The notes beneath the pieces are model-generated. The model was not told where the DNA came from, ran no database searches, and saw nothing but the letters and a program-made list of their open reading frames with translations. A stretch of 64,000 nucleotides of DNA from NCBI RefSeq assembly GCF_000423305.1, contig NZ_AUHS01000008.1, positions 154,347-218,346 of the forward strand, written 5' to 3'. The stretch comes from Legionella moravica DSM 19234 (lineage in GTDB: Bacteria; Pseudomonadota; Gammaproteobacteria; Legionellales; Legionellaceae). Below are positions 38,088-48,636 of this stretch, one piece after another. Positions within the stretch are counted from its first letter, which is position 1. Every line of letters begins with the position of its first letter. Position numbers and translations under genes: made by a program.

Positions 38088-38163
38088 TGGTGGGTGCTGT
38101 AGGGATCGAACCTACGACCCTCGCCTTGTAAGGGCGATGCTCTCCCAGCTGAGCTAAGCACCC
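38088..38163 (-). tRNA. tRNA-Val (TAC)
   Basis: The 76-nt cloverleaf has acceptor GGGTGCT/AGCACCC, anticodon arm TCGCC-CTTACAA-GGCGA with TAC, T-arm GTAGG-TTCGATC-CCTAC, and encoded ACCA. It lies 7 nt after the hupB stop, so it is probably processed from a hupB-Val-Asp transcript. Confidence 0.97.
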
Positions 38164-38170
38164 AGAAAAC

Positions 38171-38449
38171 TTAAGCTTCTTGTACAGCTTCTTTAAGGTT
38201 TTTACCCGCTTTAAATTTCGCTACTCTAGATGCTTTGATCTGAATAGTTTTCCCTGTTTGTGGGTTTCTACCAGTACGTGCTGAACGATTACCTGTTGAA
38301 AAAGAACCAAATCCAGGTATTACAACTTGATCGCCACTTTTTAAGGCATCAGTTACAGTAGTCATAAAAGTTTCAAGAACTCTGCTTGCGTCAGCTTTTG
38401 TCAAACCTGAACCGCTTGCTATAGCATCAACTAATTCACTCTTATTCAT
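38171..38449 (-). CDS. hupB: DNA-binding protein HU
   Basis: The frame opens earlier at 38473, but the ATG at 38447-38449 (MNKSELVDAIAS) has an AAAGGGGAAAAG site and gives 92 residues, the usual HU length. GFGSFSTGNRSARTGRNPQTG is the DNA-binding arm signature. HU bends DNA and shapes the nucleoid. It follows lon as in E. coli, and the tRNA-Val gene starts almost immediately after it. Confidence 0.96.
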   Translation of the reverse strand: MNKSELVDAIASGSGLTKADASRVLETFMTTVTDALKSGDQVVIPGFGSFSTGNRSARTGRNPQTGKTIQIKASRVAKFKAGKNLKEAVQEA

Positions 38450-38576
38450 CTTTTCCCCTTTACAGTTAATCATCCATATTCCGGAGCCATTTAAACAGAT
38501 TTAACTGCTCCAGTCAAGTTCCTACATCCTTGCAGTGCCCGCCAGTGGCGGACTACGAGGAGAAATATACCCTTAA

Positions 38577-41018
38577 TTAATGTGCATGTAAATCATTATT
38601 TTTAATTTTTTTTGATTTCTTATTCGCTAACACCTCAGATTGTACATTTGTTGACTGATCTACCCAAGGACTGCGTTGTAAAGCCAGCTCAAGAACCTGT
38701 TCAATGGTCTTAACAGGGTGAATTGAGAGCTTTCTTAAAACGTTATCAGGTATCTCTTCAAGGTCTTTTACATTGTCTTCAGGTATCAGTACGTGTTTAA
38801 TTCCACCTCGATGGGCAGCCAATAATTTTTCTTTTAAACCGCCTATGGGCAAAACTTGTCCACGCAAGGTAATTTCACCGGTCATTGCGACATCCGCCTT
38901 GACGGGAATTTGTGTAACCACAGATACAAGAACTGTAGCCATACCGATTCCAGCACTAGGTCCGTCTTTTGGAGTAGCTCCTTCAGGCACATGCACATGA
39001 AAATCACTTTTTTCGAAAAAGTCATCAGCCAGACCCAATTTCTTGGCTCGACTTCGGACTACTGTCATTGCCGCATGGATGGATTCCTGCATCACCTCAC
39101 CCAATTGCCCAGTATGCGTAACTTTTCCTTTACCCGGCATCATCGATGCCTCGAGGGTTAATAACTCACCTCCTACACTGGTCCAGGCTAATCCGGTTAC
39201 TTGGCCTACCTGATCAAATTCTTCAGCTAAACCATATCTAAATTTTTTCACACCCAGATACTTTTCAATATTGCTCACAGTTACAGTGATTTTTTTTATT
39301 TTTTTATTGGAAAGAATTTCTTTAACTACTTTTCTGCAAACGCTCGCTATATCTCGTTCTAGGTTACGAACACCAGCCTCGCGCGTGTAATGTCGGATAA
39401 TGTCTCTAATAGCACCTTCACTGATATGGATTTCATTTGTATTCAATCCATTCGATGCAATTTGTTTCGGTACCAAATACTGTTCCGCAATACTTACTTT
39501 TTCATCTTCGGTATATCCGGCAAGACGAATCACTTCCATTCTATCCAGCAAGGGAGCAGGAATTTCAAGAGAATTGGCTGTTGCAATGAACATAACGTCA
39601 CTCAAATCATAATCAACTTCAAGGTAATGATCGCTGAAGGTATGATTTTGCTCTGGATCCAGAACTTCCAACAACGCTGAAGCAGGGTCTCCACGAAAAT
39701 CCATTGCCATCTTGTCGACTTCATCGAGCATAATAAGCGGATTCTTGACACCAGCTTTACATAGCTTCTGAATTATTTTACCTGGCATGGAGCCAATATA
39801 GGTTCTTCTATGACCGCGAATCTCCGCTTCATCTCTCACGCCACCAAGAGCAATACGAATAAATGTACGTCCAGTAGCATTTGCAATAGATTGTCCCAAA
39901 GAAGTTTTACCAACCCCTGGAGGGCCTACCAAACATAAAATAGGACCTTTCAAACGTTTGACACGCTGTTGAACTGCCAGATATTCGATAATTCGTTCTT
40001 TAACCTGTTCCAAACCATGGTGCTCTTTATCCAATAATTTTTCTGCTTTGAGCAAATCAAACTGGATTTTATTTTTTTTCTTCCAGGGAACCATCAGCAT
40101 CCAGTCAAGGTAATTACGAATGACTGTTGCCTCTGCAGACATAGGTGACATCATTTTTAATTTATGAAGTTCAGCCAGCGATTTTTCTTTCGCTTCCTTG
40201 GGCATTCCGGCTTTATTAATTGATTGCTCCAGCTGTTCAATTTCATTACCCTCTTCGCCCATTTCCCCTAATTCTTTTTGAATCGCTTTAATTTGTTCAT
40301 TGAGATAATATTCGCGTTGACTTTTTTCCATCTGTCTTTTAACGCGGCCTCTGACCCTCTTCTCAACATGTAAAAGATCGATTTCATTTTCAATGGCGGC
40401 CATTAAGCGTTCCAGCCTAGTGCCTACATCCAAAGTTTCGAGCAACTCTTGCTTGTCATCTACCTTAAGTGTTAAATGAGCGGAGATGGTATCAGCCAAT
40501 CGACCTGGCTCTTCAATACTGGCAAGAGGTGATAATACTTCAGGTGGTATTTTTTTATTTAATTTAATGTATTGTTCAAATTGAGACATCAAGGAACGCA
40601 TTAAGATACCAATTTCTGGTTCTTTTAATTCCAGATTCACTTCTTCTATAGGATCAAGTGACGCCTCAAGATACCCTTTTTCCTGATTGTATACTTTTAC
40701 TCGAGCACGCTTTTCTCCCTCAACAAGTACTTTTACTGTACCATCAGGAAGTTTTAGTAATTGCAAAACACTGGATAGCGTCCCTACCTGATATATATCA
40801 TCCGGAGTTGGATCATCATTAGCCGATTTGCGTTGAGCAACCAGGAAGATCTGCTTGTTATCAACCATTGCCGCTTCAAGGGCTTTGATTGATTTTCCAC
40901 GCCCGACAAATAGAGGTATCACCATATGAGGGTAAACCACTACATCTCTTAATGGTAAAACAGGAACGTTAGACATATTAGCCGTCTCACTTAATATCAT
41001 TTCATTTTCACTAGACAT
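38577..41018 (-). CDS. lon: ATP-dependent protease Lon
   Basis: The 813-residue protein has the LON substrate-binding domain ([23 protein letters not shown]), the AAA+ module with Walker [11 protein letters not shown] and Walker [10 protein letters not shown], and the protease domain with catalytic Ser in [11 protein letters not shown] and Lys in [14 protein letters not shown]. It is slightly longer than E. coli Lon (784) because of a Lys/Ser-rich C-terminal tail. It degrades damaged and regulatory proteins. No clear sigma32 promoter was seen in the 264-bp gap before it. Confidence 0.97.
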   Translation of the reverse strand: MSSENEMILSETANMSNVPVLPLRDVVVYPHMVIPLFVGRGKSIKALEAAMVDNKQIFLVAQRKSANDDPTPDDIYQVGTLSSVLQLLKLPDGTVKVLVEGEKRARVKVYNQEKGYLEASLDPIEEVNLELKEPEIGILMRSLMSQFEQYIKLNKKIPPEVLSPLASIEEPGRLADTISAHLTLKVDDKQELLETLDVGTRLERLMAAIENEIDLLHVEKRVRGRVKRQMEKSQREYYLNEQIKAIQKELGEMGEEGNEIEQLEQSINKAGMPKEAKEKSLAELHKLKMMSPMSAEATVIRNYLDWMLMVPWKKKNKIQFDLLKAEKLLDKEHHGLEQVKERIIEYLAVQQRVKRLKGPILCLVGPPGVGKTSLGQSIANATGRTFIRIALGGVRDEAEIRGHRRTYIGSMPGKIIQKLCKAGVKNPLIMLDEVDKMAMDFRGDPASALLEVLDPEQNHTFSDHYLEVDYDLSDVMFIATANSLEIPAPLLDRMEVIRLAGYTEDEKVSIAEQYLVPKQIASNGLNTNEIHISEGAIRDIIRHYTREAGVRNLERDIASVCRKVVKEILSNKKIKKITVTVSNIEKYLGVKKFRYGLAEEFDQVGQVTGLAWTSVGGELLTLEASMMPGKGKVTHTGQLGEVMQESIHAAMTVVRSRAKKLGLADDFFEKSDFHVHVPEGATPKDGPSAGIGMATVLVSVVTQIPVKADVAMTGEITLRGQVLPIGGLKEKLLAAHRGGIKHVLIPEDNVKDLEEIPDNVLRKLSIHPVKTIEQVLELALQRSPWVDQSTNVQSEVLANKKSKKIKNNDLHAH

Positions 41019-41235
41019 GATGAACCCTTATTCAAACGAAAAGCCTTGATTAGAATTTTGCTACGTTTTATATGAGTATACAGATATTAAAGCCAGTGAA
41101 CAATTCGTTAAATGAGCGATAAATTATTGATTTTCTGGTAACAAATTCAAAAGTGCTTCTAACTTGTTAACATAGAACAATGTCAACACATCTACAAATG
41201 CTCGCCTGTTTTAGAACGATGAGGGATGAAGACTT

Positions 41236-41270
41236 GAATCCCATAGTGGATGATTTTCACTATGAGATTC
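41236..41270 (-). terminator. Inverted repeat after clpX, possible terminator
   Basis: GAATC and CATAGTG pair with CACTATG and GATTC (12 pairs, one interior mismatch and bulge) within 50 bp of the clpX stop. No T-run follows, so confidence is low. Confidence 0.35.
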
Positions 41271-41282
41271 AATGGACACGAG

Positions 41283-42557
41283 TTATTCTTTACTGCCTGC
41301 GGCGCTTATCATCTCTTCATGTTCATAAATAAGAATAGGTTTGGATGAATTATTCACTACACTCTCATCTATAACAACCTTATTCACCCCTTCTAATGAA
41401 GGTAATTCATACATGGTGTCTAAAAGAATATTTTCAAGTATAGCTCTCAAACCGCGAGCGCCCATTTTTCGTTCCAATGCTTTTTTAGCGATTGCTGTCA
41501 AAGCTTCGTCTCTAAATTCCAGATCAACATCTTCCATTTTGAAGAGAGACTGGAATTGCTTGGTCAATGCATTTTTAGGCCGAGTCAGAATATCAATTAA
41601 CGCAGCTTCATCCAGTTCCTGTAAGGTTGTAACAACAGGTAAACGGCCAACAAATTCAGGAATCAATCCGAATTTAACTAAATCATCAGACTCAAGTTGG
41701 TTTAGGACTTTAGAAACTTCTTCACTATTGTCTTTTTTATTTTTTAATTGTGCAGAGAATCCGATGCCTGATTTGTCACTTCGTTCGCGAATCACTTTTT
41801 CCAGGCCAGCGAATGCGCCTCCGCATATAAATAATATATTAGAAGTATCTACCTGGAGAAATTCTTGCTGTGGGTGTTTACGTCCACCTTGAGGCGGCAC
41901 GGAAGCAATTGTTCCTTCGATCAGTTTGAGTAAAGCCTGTTGCACGCCCTCACCAGAAACATCTCGGGTAATAGAAGGATTATCTGATTTTCTTGATATC
42001 TTATCAATTTCATCAATATAGACTATTCCTTGCTGCGCTTTATCAACGTCATAATCACATTTCTGCAATAATTTTTGAATGATGTTTTCAACATCTTCTC
42101 CAACGTACCCTGCTTCAGTTAAAGTGGTGGCATCAGCCATGGCAAAAGGAACATTTAAAATTCGTGCGAGAGTCTGTGCCAGCAATGTTTTACCACTCCC
42201 TGTCGGACCAATGAGTAAAATATTACTTTTACCCAGTTCCACACCATCCTCACTCTTGTGCTGCAAACGTTTGTAATGGTTATAAACAGCTACAGACAAT
42301 ACTTTTTTGGCATGTGGCTGTCCTATAACATATTCGTCAAGAAAACTCGAAATTTCTTTAGGTGAAGGTAAATGGGCTTCTGTTTCTTCCTGAACTTCAT
42401 GTGTTTCTTCTCGAATTATATCATTACATAACTCAACACATTCATCACACACGAATACAGAGGGTCCTGCGATAAGTTTTTTAACTTCATGCTGACTCTT
42501 GCCACAAAAAGAACAATATAGAACTTTATCTCCACTTCCGTTACCGGATTTACTCAT
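41283..42557 (-). CDS. clpX: ClpXP protease ATPase subunit ClpX
   Basis: The 424-residue protein, the same length as in E. coli, has the zinc-binding domain ([12 protein letters not shown] and VCDECVELC), Walker [13 protein letters not shown], Walker [11 protein letters not shown], and the [15 protein letters not shown] and FVGRLPVV segments. It recognises, unfolds and feeds proteins to ClpP. It follows clpP by 143 nt, in the conserved order tig-clpP-clpX-lon. Confidence 0.97.
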   Translation of the reverse strand: MSKSGNGSGDKVLYCSFCGKSQHEVKKLIAGPSVFVCDECVELCNDIIREETHEVQEETEAHLPSPKEISSFLDEYVIGQPHAKKVLSVAVYNHYKRLQHKSEDGVELGKSNILLIGPTGSGKTLLAQTLARILNVPFAMADATTLTEAGYVGEDVENIIQKLLQKCDYDVDKAQQGIVYIDEIDKISRKSDNPSITRDVSGEGVQQALLKLIEGTIASVPPQGGRKHPQQEFLQVDTSNILFICGGAFAGLEKVIRERSDKSGIGFSAQLKNKKDNSEEVSKVLNQLESDDLVKFGLIPEFVGRLPVVTTLQELDEAALIDILTRPKNALTKQFQSLFKMEDVDLEFRDEALTAIAKKALERKMGARGLRAILENILLDTMYELPSLEGVNKVVIDESVVNNSSKPILIYEHEEMISAAGSKE

Positions 42558-42700
42558 AACCTAACCCCTTCTTACAGCTACTACCAGATTAATTAGTAAT
42601 ATACATGTAAAATTTTAGTCAATCAGAAAAAGATAAGCCAATTAAATAATGCCAACTCCGCAAAAATCAAGCGGAATTAGCATGAATATCGATTGGCTAG

Positions 42701-43342
42701 TTACTCAGATGTACCTGATACAAGCTCTCGATCATAAAGAACCTTATCAATCAGTCCATAATCAACTGCTTGAGAAGCGCTCATGAAATTATCTCGCTCA
42801 GTATCACGCATAATTTGATCAGGTGTTTTTTTGGTATGTTTCGCCATAATGCTATTTAAACGCTCTCTAACTGCCAGAGTTTCACGCGCATGAATTTCAA
42901 TATCCGTTGCCTGGCCTCTATAACCGCCGAGGGGTTGGTGAATCATTACTCGTGAATTCGGAAGACAAAAACGTTTACCATCCGCACCAGCACATAATAA
43001 CAGAGCAGCAGCACTTGCTGCCTGACCGATACATAAAGTGCTTACATCTGGTTTAATAAATTGCATTGTGTCGTAAATAGCAAGACCAGCAGTAACGACA
43101 CCTCCAGGTGAATTGATATACAGAGAAATATCTTTCTCAGGATTCTCAGATTCAAGAAACAATAATTGGGCAACTACCAGATTGGCCATATGGTCTTCTA
43201 CTTCACCCAAAAGAAAGATAATTCTCTCCTTCAACAGTCTTGAGTAAATATCATATGAGCGCTCACCTCGAGATGTTTGCTCGATAACCATTGGAACTAA
43301 TCCACTAGCACTTCGAATTAAGTTATCTGAATAGCCCGGCAT
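42701..43342 (-). CDS. clpP: ATP-dependent Clp protease proteolytic subunit ClpP
   Basis: The 213-residue serine peptidase shows the catalytic Ser in [21 protein letters not shown], His in [12 protein letters not shown] and Asp in [10 protein letters not shown]. It forms the tetradecameric chamber that works with ClpX. The start is 2 nt after the tig stop, so the two are translated together. Confidence 0.97.
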   Translation of the reverse strand: MPGYSDNLIRSASGLVPMVIEQTSRGERSYDIYSRLLKERIIFLLGEVEDHMANLVVAQLLFLESENPEKDISLYINSPGGVVTAGLAIYDTMQFIKPDVSTLCIGQAASAAALLLCAGADGKRFCLPNSRVMIHQPLGGYRGQATDIEIHARETLAVRERLNSIMAKHTKKTPDQIMRDTERDNFMSASQAVDYGLIDKVLYDRELVSGTSE

Positions 43343-43344
43343 AC

Positions 43345-44676
43345 TTAGTCTCCTTTGTTCTCAGTGCCCTTTTTGGGATTCATCACTGAATCATAATCCT
43401 TATTTTTATATTTAAGCTTTGCATCTTCGGCGATTTTATCGGCAACCATATCTTCCATCACCAGAGCTTCTATTTCAGCCATATGTTCTTTACTGGACTG
43501 ATACCATGCTCTTAATTCATCAGGACTTTCATAAGCACTGGCGAATTTATCAATCATAGCATTAACTCTGTCCTTGTCTGCAACTATTTCATGTTTTTTA
43601 ACATATTCTGAAAAGAGCAAGCCAAGATGAACGCGACGTTTTGCCTGTTCTTCAAACAGTTCACGAGGAAAATCAGGAATTTGTTCATCGTCTTTGTGTT
43701 CATGTCCAAACAAGCGATGATACATGTCGTGTTTTAAGTGTTCGATTTCTTTATCAATTAAAGCTACAGGTAAATCGATGGTGTTTACTTCCATCAGCTT
43801 ATCAAACAGTTTTTCTCTGTTCATCATGTCGACGCGACGCTCGAGTTCTCGAACCATATTGTCTTTAATGTCTTTTTTGAGCGCCTCAATGCCACCTTCC
43901 TTGATGTTGAATTTTTCTGCGAACGCATCATTGAGTTCAGGTAATTTACCTTCCATCACTTTACGAACGGTAATCTTGAATGTAGCCTCTTTACCTGCTA
44001 AATCTGCGTGACCATAATCTTCAGGGAAGTTCACTTTAATATCAAAAGGCTTGTCTTTTTTGCCGCCAATAATTCCATCTTCAAATCCAGGGATCATTGC
44101 TCCAGAACCGATGATCAACTCATGTCCCTCAGCGCTGCCGCCTTCGAATGGTGTGTCTCCAAGGAATCCTTGGAAATCAATAACAACCTTATCACCTTTC
44201 TTAACCGCATGGGATGCTTCATGCCATTCTTTATTTTGCTCAAGTAATTTATCCATCATGTCGTTAACGTCTTTATCGGTAACTTCCGAGCGTGTTAACT
44301 CAACAGTGGCTTGATTCAATTCTGCAACTTCAAAAACTGGCATTACTTCAAATACAGCGGTATATCGGAAATCTTTGCCCTGCTCAACCTGTTCAGGCTC
44401 AACGTATGGATAGCCTGCGGGAACCAGTTCATTTTTTTGTAGGGCTTCAAATAATGTAGACTGTACCATTTCTCGAGCGACTTCTTCCCGTACGCTATCA
44501 GAGTAGCGGCTCTTAACTACATTCATAGGTACTTTTCCGGGACGGAAACCATCAACCTTAACTTTGCGAGCAAGATTTCTGAGACGTAAGCTCACTTCTT
44601 CCTCAACTTTCTCTGCAGGTACAGAAACTGTTACCTTACGCTCCAAACCTTTTAAGGTCTCAACAGAAACTTGCAT
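43345..44676 (-). CDS. tig: Trigger factor
   Basis: The 443-residue chaperone has the ribosome-binding domain with the GFRPGKVP signature, an FKBP-type prolyl isomerase domain ([33 protein letters not shown] in outline, about residues 160-245) and the helical C-terminal arms. It binds at the ribosome exit and helps nascent chains fold. The tRNA Pro-Arg-His-Leu array lies immediately upstream on the same strand, 29 nt from its start. Confidence 0.97.
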   Translation of the reverse strand: MQVSVETLKGLERKVTVSVPAEKVEEEVSLRLRNLARKVKVDGFRPGKVPMNVVKSRYSDSVREEVAREMVQSTLFEALQKNELVPAGYPYVEPEQVEQGKDFRYTAVFEVMPVFEVAELNQATVELTRSEVTDKDVNDMMDKLLEQNKEWHEASHAVKKGDKVVIDFQGFLGDTPFEGGSAEGHELIIGSGAMIPGFEDGIIGGKKDKPFDIKVNFPEDYGHADLAGKEATFKITVRKVMEGKLPELNDAFAEKFNIKEGGIEALKKDIKDNMVRELERRVDMMNREKLFDKLMEVNTIDLPVALIDKEIEHLKHDMYHRLFGHEHKDDEQIPDFPRELFEEQAKRRVHLGLLFSEYVKKHEIVADKDRVNAMIDKFASAYESPDELRAWYQSSKEHMAEIEALVMEDMVADKIAEDAKLKYKNKDYDSVMNPKKGTENKGD

Positions 44677-44705
44677 TAATTCACCTCTTGGAAATTATCA
44701 TGAAA

Positions 44706-44790
44706 TGGTGCGAAAGGAGAGACTCGAACTCTCACGGGTTGCCCCGCTGGAACCTAAATCCAGTGCGTCTACCAATTCCGCCACTTTCGC
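44706..44790 (-). tRNA. tRNA-Leu (TAG)
   Basis: The 85-nt tRNA with a long variable arm has acceptor GCGAAAG paired with CTTTCGC, anticodon loop TTTAGGT with TAG, T-arm GAGAG-TTCGAGT-CTCTC, and encoded ACCA. It is last in the Pro-Arg-His-Leu array and lies 29 nt upstream of tig. Confidence 0.97.
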
Positions 44791-44876
44791 AATCAGGTTG
44801 GATTATCAATCAGTAATTCAGTCTTGTAAAGACTCAGATGGAATCTTTAGCGCTAGACTTTTATTTTATTTACAAA

Positions 44877-44953
44877 TGGGGTGAACGATGGGACTCGAAC
44901 CCACGACAACCGGGATCACAACCCGGGGCTCTACCAACTGAGCTACGCTCACC
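44877..44953 (-). tRNA. tRNA-His (GTG)
   Basis: The anticodon loop TTGTGAT gives GTG. The acceptor GTGAGCG/CGTTCAC carries an extra 5' G (position 44953) opposite C73, the identity element of bacterial tRNA-His. CCA is encoded. Confidence 0.97.
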
Positions 44954-44991
44954 ATAATAATTTTCCAGCAAACCTAGTACAACATGACGGC

Positions 44992-45068
44992 TGGCGCGCC
45001 CGGCAGGATTCGAACCTGCTACCCTCGGCTTAGAAGGCCGATGCTCTATCCAGATGAGCTACGGGCGC
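44992..45068 (-). tRNA. tRNA-Arg (TCT)
   Basis: The 77-nt cloverleaf has acceptor GCGCCCG/CGGGCGC, anticodon loop CTTCTAA with TCT, T-arm GCAGG-TTCGAAT-CCTGC and encoded GCCA. TCT reads AGA, a frequent Arg codon in AT-rich genes. Confidence 0.97.
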
Positions 45069-45073
45069 TTAAT

Positions 45074-45150
45074 TGGTCGGGGAGGAGGGATTCGAACCCC
45101 CGACATCCTGCTCCCAAAGCAGGCGCGCTACCAGACTGCGCTACACCCCG
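45074..45150 (-). tRNA. tRNA-Pro (TGG)
   Basis: The 77-nt cloverleaf has acceptor CGGGGTG opposite CTCCCCG, anticodon arm CCTGC-TTTGGGA-GCAGG with TGG, and encoded ACCA. It is first in the array. E. coli also keeps Arg, His, Leu and Pro tRNAs together, in a different order. Confidence 0.97.
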
Positions 45151-45357
45151 TTACCCGTCCAAGGACAGAGCGCAGATAATACTAGCTCATATCACCAACG
45201 TCAATAACCTAAAGCATTAATTTTTTATTAAATGTTTAATTCAATTCAAATCTTATTCCTTTTGATTTCAAAAGGATCATTTTAGAACATTATTGCCCTT
45301 CTATCTAAATCATGAAATTTAAGCTAGCATTAACAATCATGGACTTAACTCTGAATT

Positions 45358-46578
45358 ATGAACACTATACTGTTACCTATATTCGATAATCTTACTTATC
45401 TGCATAAAAACCACGAACACGTGATTTTACCGGATACCCGATTTCAAAATGACTTTAAGTACACCTTAAGCTTTCTTAAAAGTTATACTGGAAGCCAGGG
45501 AACATTTAACAGCTACCGCCGCGAAGCCGAACGCTTGCTTCAATGGTCCTGGCATGTGAAAAACGCAACAATTGACGAACTAAAACGGGATGACATTGAA
45601 GAATACATCCATTTTTGTCAAAACCCGCCCAAATCCTGGATTAGTCTGAAAAAAGTACCACGATTCATAGAAAAGGACGGCAAAAGAATCCCCAATACAG
45701 AATGGCGTCCTTTTGTTGTTACTATCAGTAAAACATCTATAAAAAATGGTCATAATGCATCTCTGGATCAATTCAGTTTATCTCAAGGTGCAACCCAGGA
45801 AATATTCGCCATCTTAAGTACCCTGTTTAATTTTTTAATAGCTGAAGAATATGCTGTTTCCAATCCCGTAGCACTTATCCGTCAAAAAAGTAAGTTCATT
45901 CGCAAAAGACAACACAATGCACCGATACGACGTTTAAGTCTTTTACAATGGAATGAAGTATTGCATGCTGCGGAATCAATGGCAGAGGAGTCACCAGAAA
46001 AGCATGAGCGTACTCGATTTATGTTAAGCTTGCTATTTGGTATGTATTTAAGAATATCGGAACTCGCGGCCAGTGATCGCTGGATTCCCAGTATGAATGA
46101 CTTTGCCAAAGACAGTAATGGCCATTGGTGGTTCACTACTGTGGGTAAGGGAAATAAGGAGCGGCAGATTGCAGTGAGCGAGGCAATGTTGGAAAGCCTG
46201 ACTCGTTGGCGTTTATTTTTAGGGTTAACTCCCCTGCCCTCACCTGCGGATAACTCCCCATTAATTCCCAAAATTCGGGGAAATGGCCCCATGAGTGATA
46301 CCGCTCCTATTCGCAGGATTATTCAGCGTTGTTTTGATTTGGCAGGTGAACGTCTTCGTCAAAAAGGACTTTCTGAAGAAGCCGATAATTTATCAGCCGC
46401 TACAGTGCACTGGTTGAGGCATACTGGAATCTCTGAAGACGTTAAAATTCGACCACGAGAACATGTTCGGGATGATGCAGGGCATAGCTCCAGTGCGACC
46501 ACAGATCGCTACATCGATATAGAGAAGCAAGCACGTTATCAATCTGCACGAAACAAAACTATAGAACCCAGCGATTAG
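45358..46578 (+). CDS. Tyrosine recombinase (phage-integrase family)
   Basis: The 406-residue protein has an N-terminal SAM-like DNA-binding domain (TGSQGTFNSYRREAERLLQW) and a complete catalytic domain: Arg232 in LRISELAASD, a Lys in the GKGNKER turn, His351-x-x-Arg354 in HWLRHTG, His376 in DAGHSSSATTDRY and nucleophile Tyr385. All catalytic residues are there, so it should be active. It is transcribed away from the tRNA-Pro gene, 207 bp from that gene's 5' end. Islands usually integrate at tRNA 3' ends, and no phage or island genes follow, so it is an orphan. It may be a chromosomal recombinase rather than an island relic. Confidence 0.88.
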   Translation: MNTILLPIFDNLTYLHKNHEHVILPDTRFQNDFKYTLSFLKSYTGSQGTFNSYRREAERLLQWSWHVKNATIDELKRDDIEEYIHFCQNPPKSWISLKKVPRFIEKDGKRIPNTEWRPFVVTISKTSIKNGHNASLDQFSLSQGATQEIFAILSTLFNFLIAEEYAVSNPVALIRQKSKFIRKRQHNAPIRRLSLLQWNEVLHAAESMAEESPEKHERTRFMLSLLFGMYLRISELAASDRWIPSMNDFAKDSNGHWWFTTVGKGNKERQIAVSEAMLESLTRWRLFLGLTPLPSPADNSPLIPKIRGNGPMSDTAPIRRIIQRCFDLAGERLRQKGLSEEADNLSAATVHWLRHTGISEDVKIRPREHVRDDAGHSSSATTDRYIDIEKQARYQSARNKTIEPSD

Positions 46579-46663
46579 AATGTTCACAGGGATGTGTCGA
46601 CAAGCCGTTAAATCATTCTGTTAACTATGGTAAAATTAGCTATTAATATCTGTTCAATGGTTC

Positions 46664-48508
46664 ATGATGCTTACCCTTCGTCAAATTACTCTCTCTCGCG
46701 GCAATAAAATTTTACTGGATAAAGCCGACGTCAGCCTCTATGAAAAGCAGAAGATTGGTCTTATTGGTCATAACGGCTGTGGTAAATCGACTCTATTCGA
46801 CTTTTTTCTTGGAAAACTGAACTCAGATACGGGCGAATATTTAATTAATCCACAATTAAGTATCAGTCACTTATCACAGCAGTTACCTGACAGCGATGAA
46901 AAGGCTCTGGATTTTGTTCTTGCTGGCGATGAAGAGTATATAAAACTATTGGCTCGTTTGGCAAAAGCCGAGCAGTCAGGTAATGATGCTGAAGTACTGG
47001 CGTGTCATGAAGAACTAAGCCATAGCGGAGGTTATAGCAAACCGGCTCAGGCCGCTACGATTATGTCTGGTTTAGGTTTCAGAGGAGATCAACAAAACGC
47101 ACCAGTCAATAGTTTCTCCGGAGGCTGGCGTATGCGGCTAAGTCTCGCACGCTGCTTGATGAAACCAGCCGCATTACTTTTACTTGATGAGCCGACGAAC
47201 CATCTGGATATGGAAGCCATATTTTGGCTTGAGCGTTTTTTGAAACAAAGTCCAAGTACGATTATTTTGATATCGCATGACAGAGAGTTCCTCGATGCCT
47301 TTGTAACTCATATTTTGCATATCGAGCATCAAAAGCTTAATTTATACTCTGGAAATTACAGTTGCTTTGAAAAAACTCATGCCCAACAACTAGCATTACA
47401 ACAGATAATGCACGAAAGGCAGCAAGCTAAAATTACTCATATGATGTCCTTCGTCAATCGATTTAAAGCAAAAGCGACCAAAGCCAAGCAGGCACAAAGT
47501 CGATTAAAAGCAATTGAAAAAATGGAGATTATTGCCGCAGCACAGGCTGATTCCCCATTTTCTTTCGATTTCTTTCCCTGTCCTCGTGCGGGTAATCCAT
47601 TGATTCAGTGTAATCTGGTGGATGCAGGGTACCAAACTCCAATTTTGAAGAAAATTAACCTCTCCCTGAACCCAGGAGATCGCATTGCATTGTTAGGGCC
47701 AAATGGTGAGGGTAAATCCACTTTGATTAAAACATTAACCGGAGCCCTGCCCACTTTAAACGGAACCATTCATCGATCAGCCCACTTGAAAATCGGGTAC
47801 TACGCACAGCATCAATTGGAACAATTGGATTGTCAATTAAGTCCTGTTGAAACCATTCAGATCCTGTCTCCTGAAGTCAGAGAACAAACCATCCGTGATT
47901 TCCTGGGAGGTTTTAATTTTATAGGGGATATGGCAGTCCATCCCATTCAACACTTTTCAGGTGGTGAAAAAGCACGCCTTGCGCTGGCAAAGCTTGTTTG
48001 GCTTAAACCCAATCTGCTCCTGCTTGATGAACCGACAAACCATCTGGATTTGGGAATGCGATCTGCAATTGAACTCGCATTACAAAGCTATGAAGGTGCT
48101 TTAATTCTTATTTCGCATGACAGACATATGCTTAAAACAAGCGTGGATAATTTTTATTTAGTCCATAACCAAAAAGTACAGCCTTTTGATGGCGATCTGG
48201 ATGATTATTATTCGTGGCTGCAATCTAAAGATGTAAAAACAACAACTTCATCTCAATCAACAAATGACTATAAAGAAAAAAAAGTAATTCAAAACCGCAT
48301 AAAAAAATTGGAACAAATCATTGATCAATTGCAGAATGAAATTAAAAGGCTGGATACACAACTGGCTGATCCGAGTCTCTATGAAAACAGTAATCAGCAG
48401 AACAATTTAAATCAGTTAATAAATCAAAGAGACAAATTTATTTCTTCCTTGCATCAATCAGAGGAGGAATGGTTGGACTGTTGCACTATATTGGAACAAA
48501 TGTCCTAA
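46664..48508 (+). CDS. ABC-F family ATPase, YheS-like
   Basis: The 614-residue soluble protein has two ABC ATPase domains (Walker A GHNGCGKST and GPNGEGKST; signatures FSGGWRMRLSLARCL and FSGGEKARLALAKL; Walker B LLLDEPTNHLD twice), a linker with HMMSFVNRFKAKATKAKQAQSRLKA, and a C-terminal coiled coil (KNRIKKLEQIIDQLQNEIKRL in outline). There are no membrane segments. The layout fits the YheS branch of ABC-F translation factors, which bind the ribosomal E site. It follows the recombinase by 85 bp on the same strand. Confidence 0.88.
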   Translation: MMLTLRQITLSRGNKILLDKADVSLYEKQKIGLIGHNGCGKSTLFDFFLGKLNSDTGEYLINPQLSISHLSQQLPDSDEKALDFVLAGDEEYIKLLARLAKAEQSGNDAEVLACHEELSHSGGYSKPAQAATIMSGLGFRGDQQNAPVNSFSGGWRMRLSLARCLMKPAALLLLDEPTNHLDMEAIFWLERFLKQSPSTIILISHDREFLDAFVTHILHIEHQKLNLYSGNYSCFEKTHAQQLALQQIMHERQQAKITHMMSFVNRFKAKATKAKQAQSRLKAIEKMEIIAAAQADSPFSFDFFPCPRAGNPLIQCNLVDAGYQTPILKKINLSLNPGDRIALLGPNGEGKSTLIKTLTGALPTLNGTIHRSAHLKIGYYAQHQLEQLDCQLSPVETIQILSPEVREQTIRDFLGGFNFIGDMAVHPIQHFSGGEKARLALAKLVWLKPNLLLLDEPTNHLDLGMRSAIELALQSYEGALILISHDRHMLKTSVDNFYLVHNQKVQPFDGDLDDYYSWLQSKDVKTTTSSQSTNDYKEKKVIQNRIKKLEQIIDQLQNEIKRLDTQLADPSLYENSNQQNNLNQLINQRDKFISSLHQSEEEWLDCCTILEQMS

Positions 48509-48551
48509 ATTGACTAGTGCAATAACCCAACCGGAGTCAAAACAGCGTTCT

Positions 48552-48596
48552 ATTGCTGATGATGGCATCAAAAGACTTGAGGCCAGCATCAGCAAT
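48552..48596. terminator. Inverted repeat between convergent genes
   Basis: ATTGCTGATG (48552-48561) is exactly complementary to CATCAGCAAT (48587-48596), with GGC/GCC pairing further inside. It lies 43 bp after the ABC-F stop and 40 bp before the end of the facing pseudogene. It probably terminates from both sides. Confidence 0.5.
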
Positions 48597-48636
48597 TCTG
48601 GATGATTGAAAACAACGAAGCTCAAATTCTATTTAA

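Noticed and set aside
41019..41282. Sigma32 heat-shock promoter before lon
   Set aside because: Heat-shock control would be expected, but no convincing CTTGAA and CCCCAT pair at the right spacing was found.
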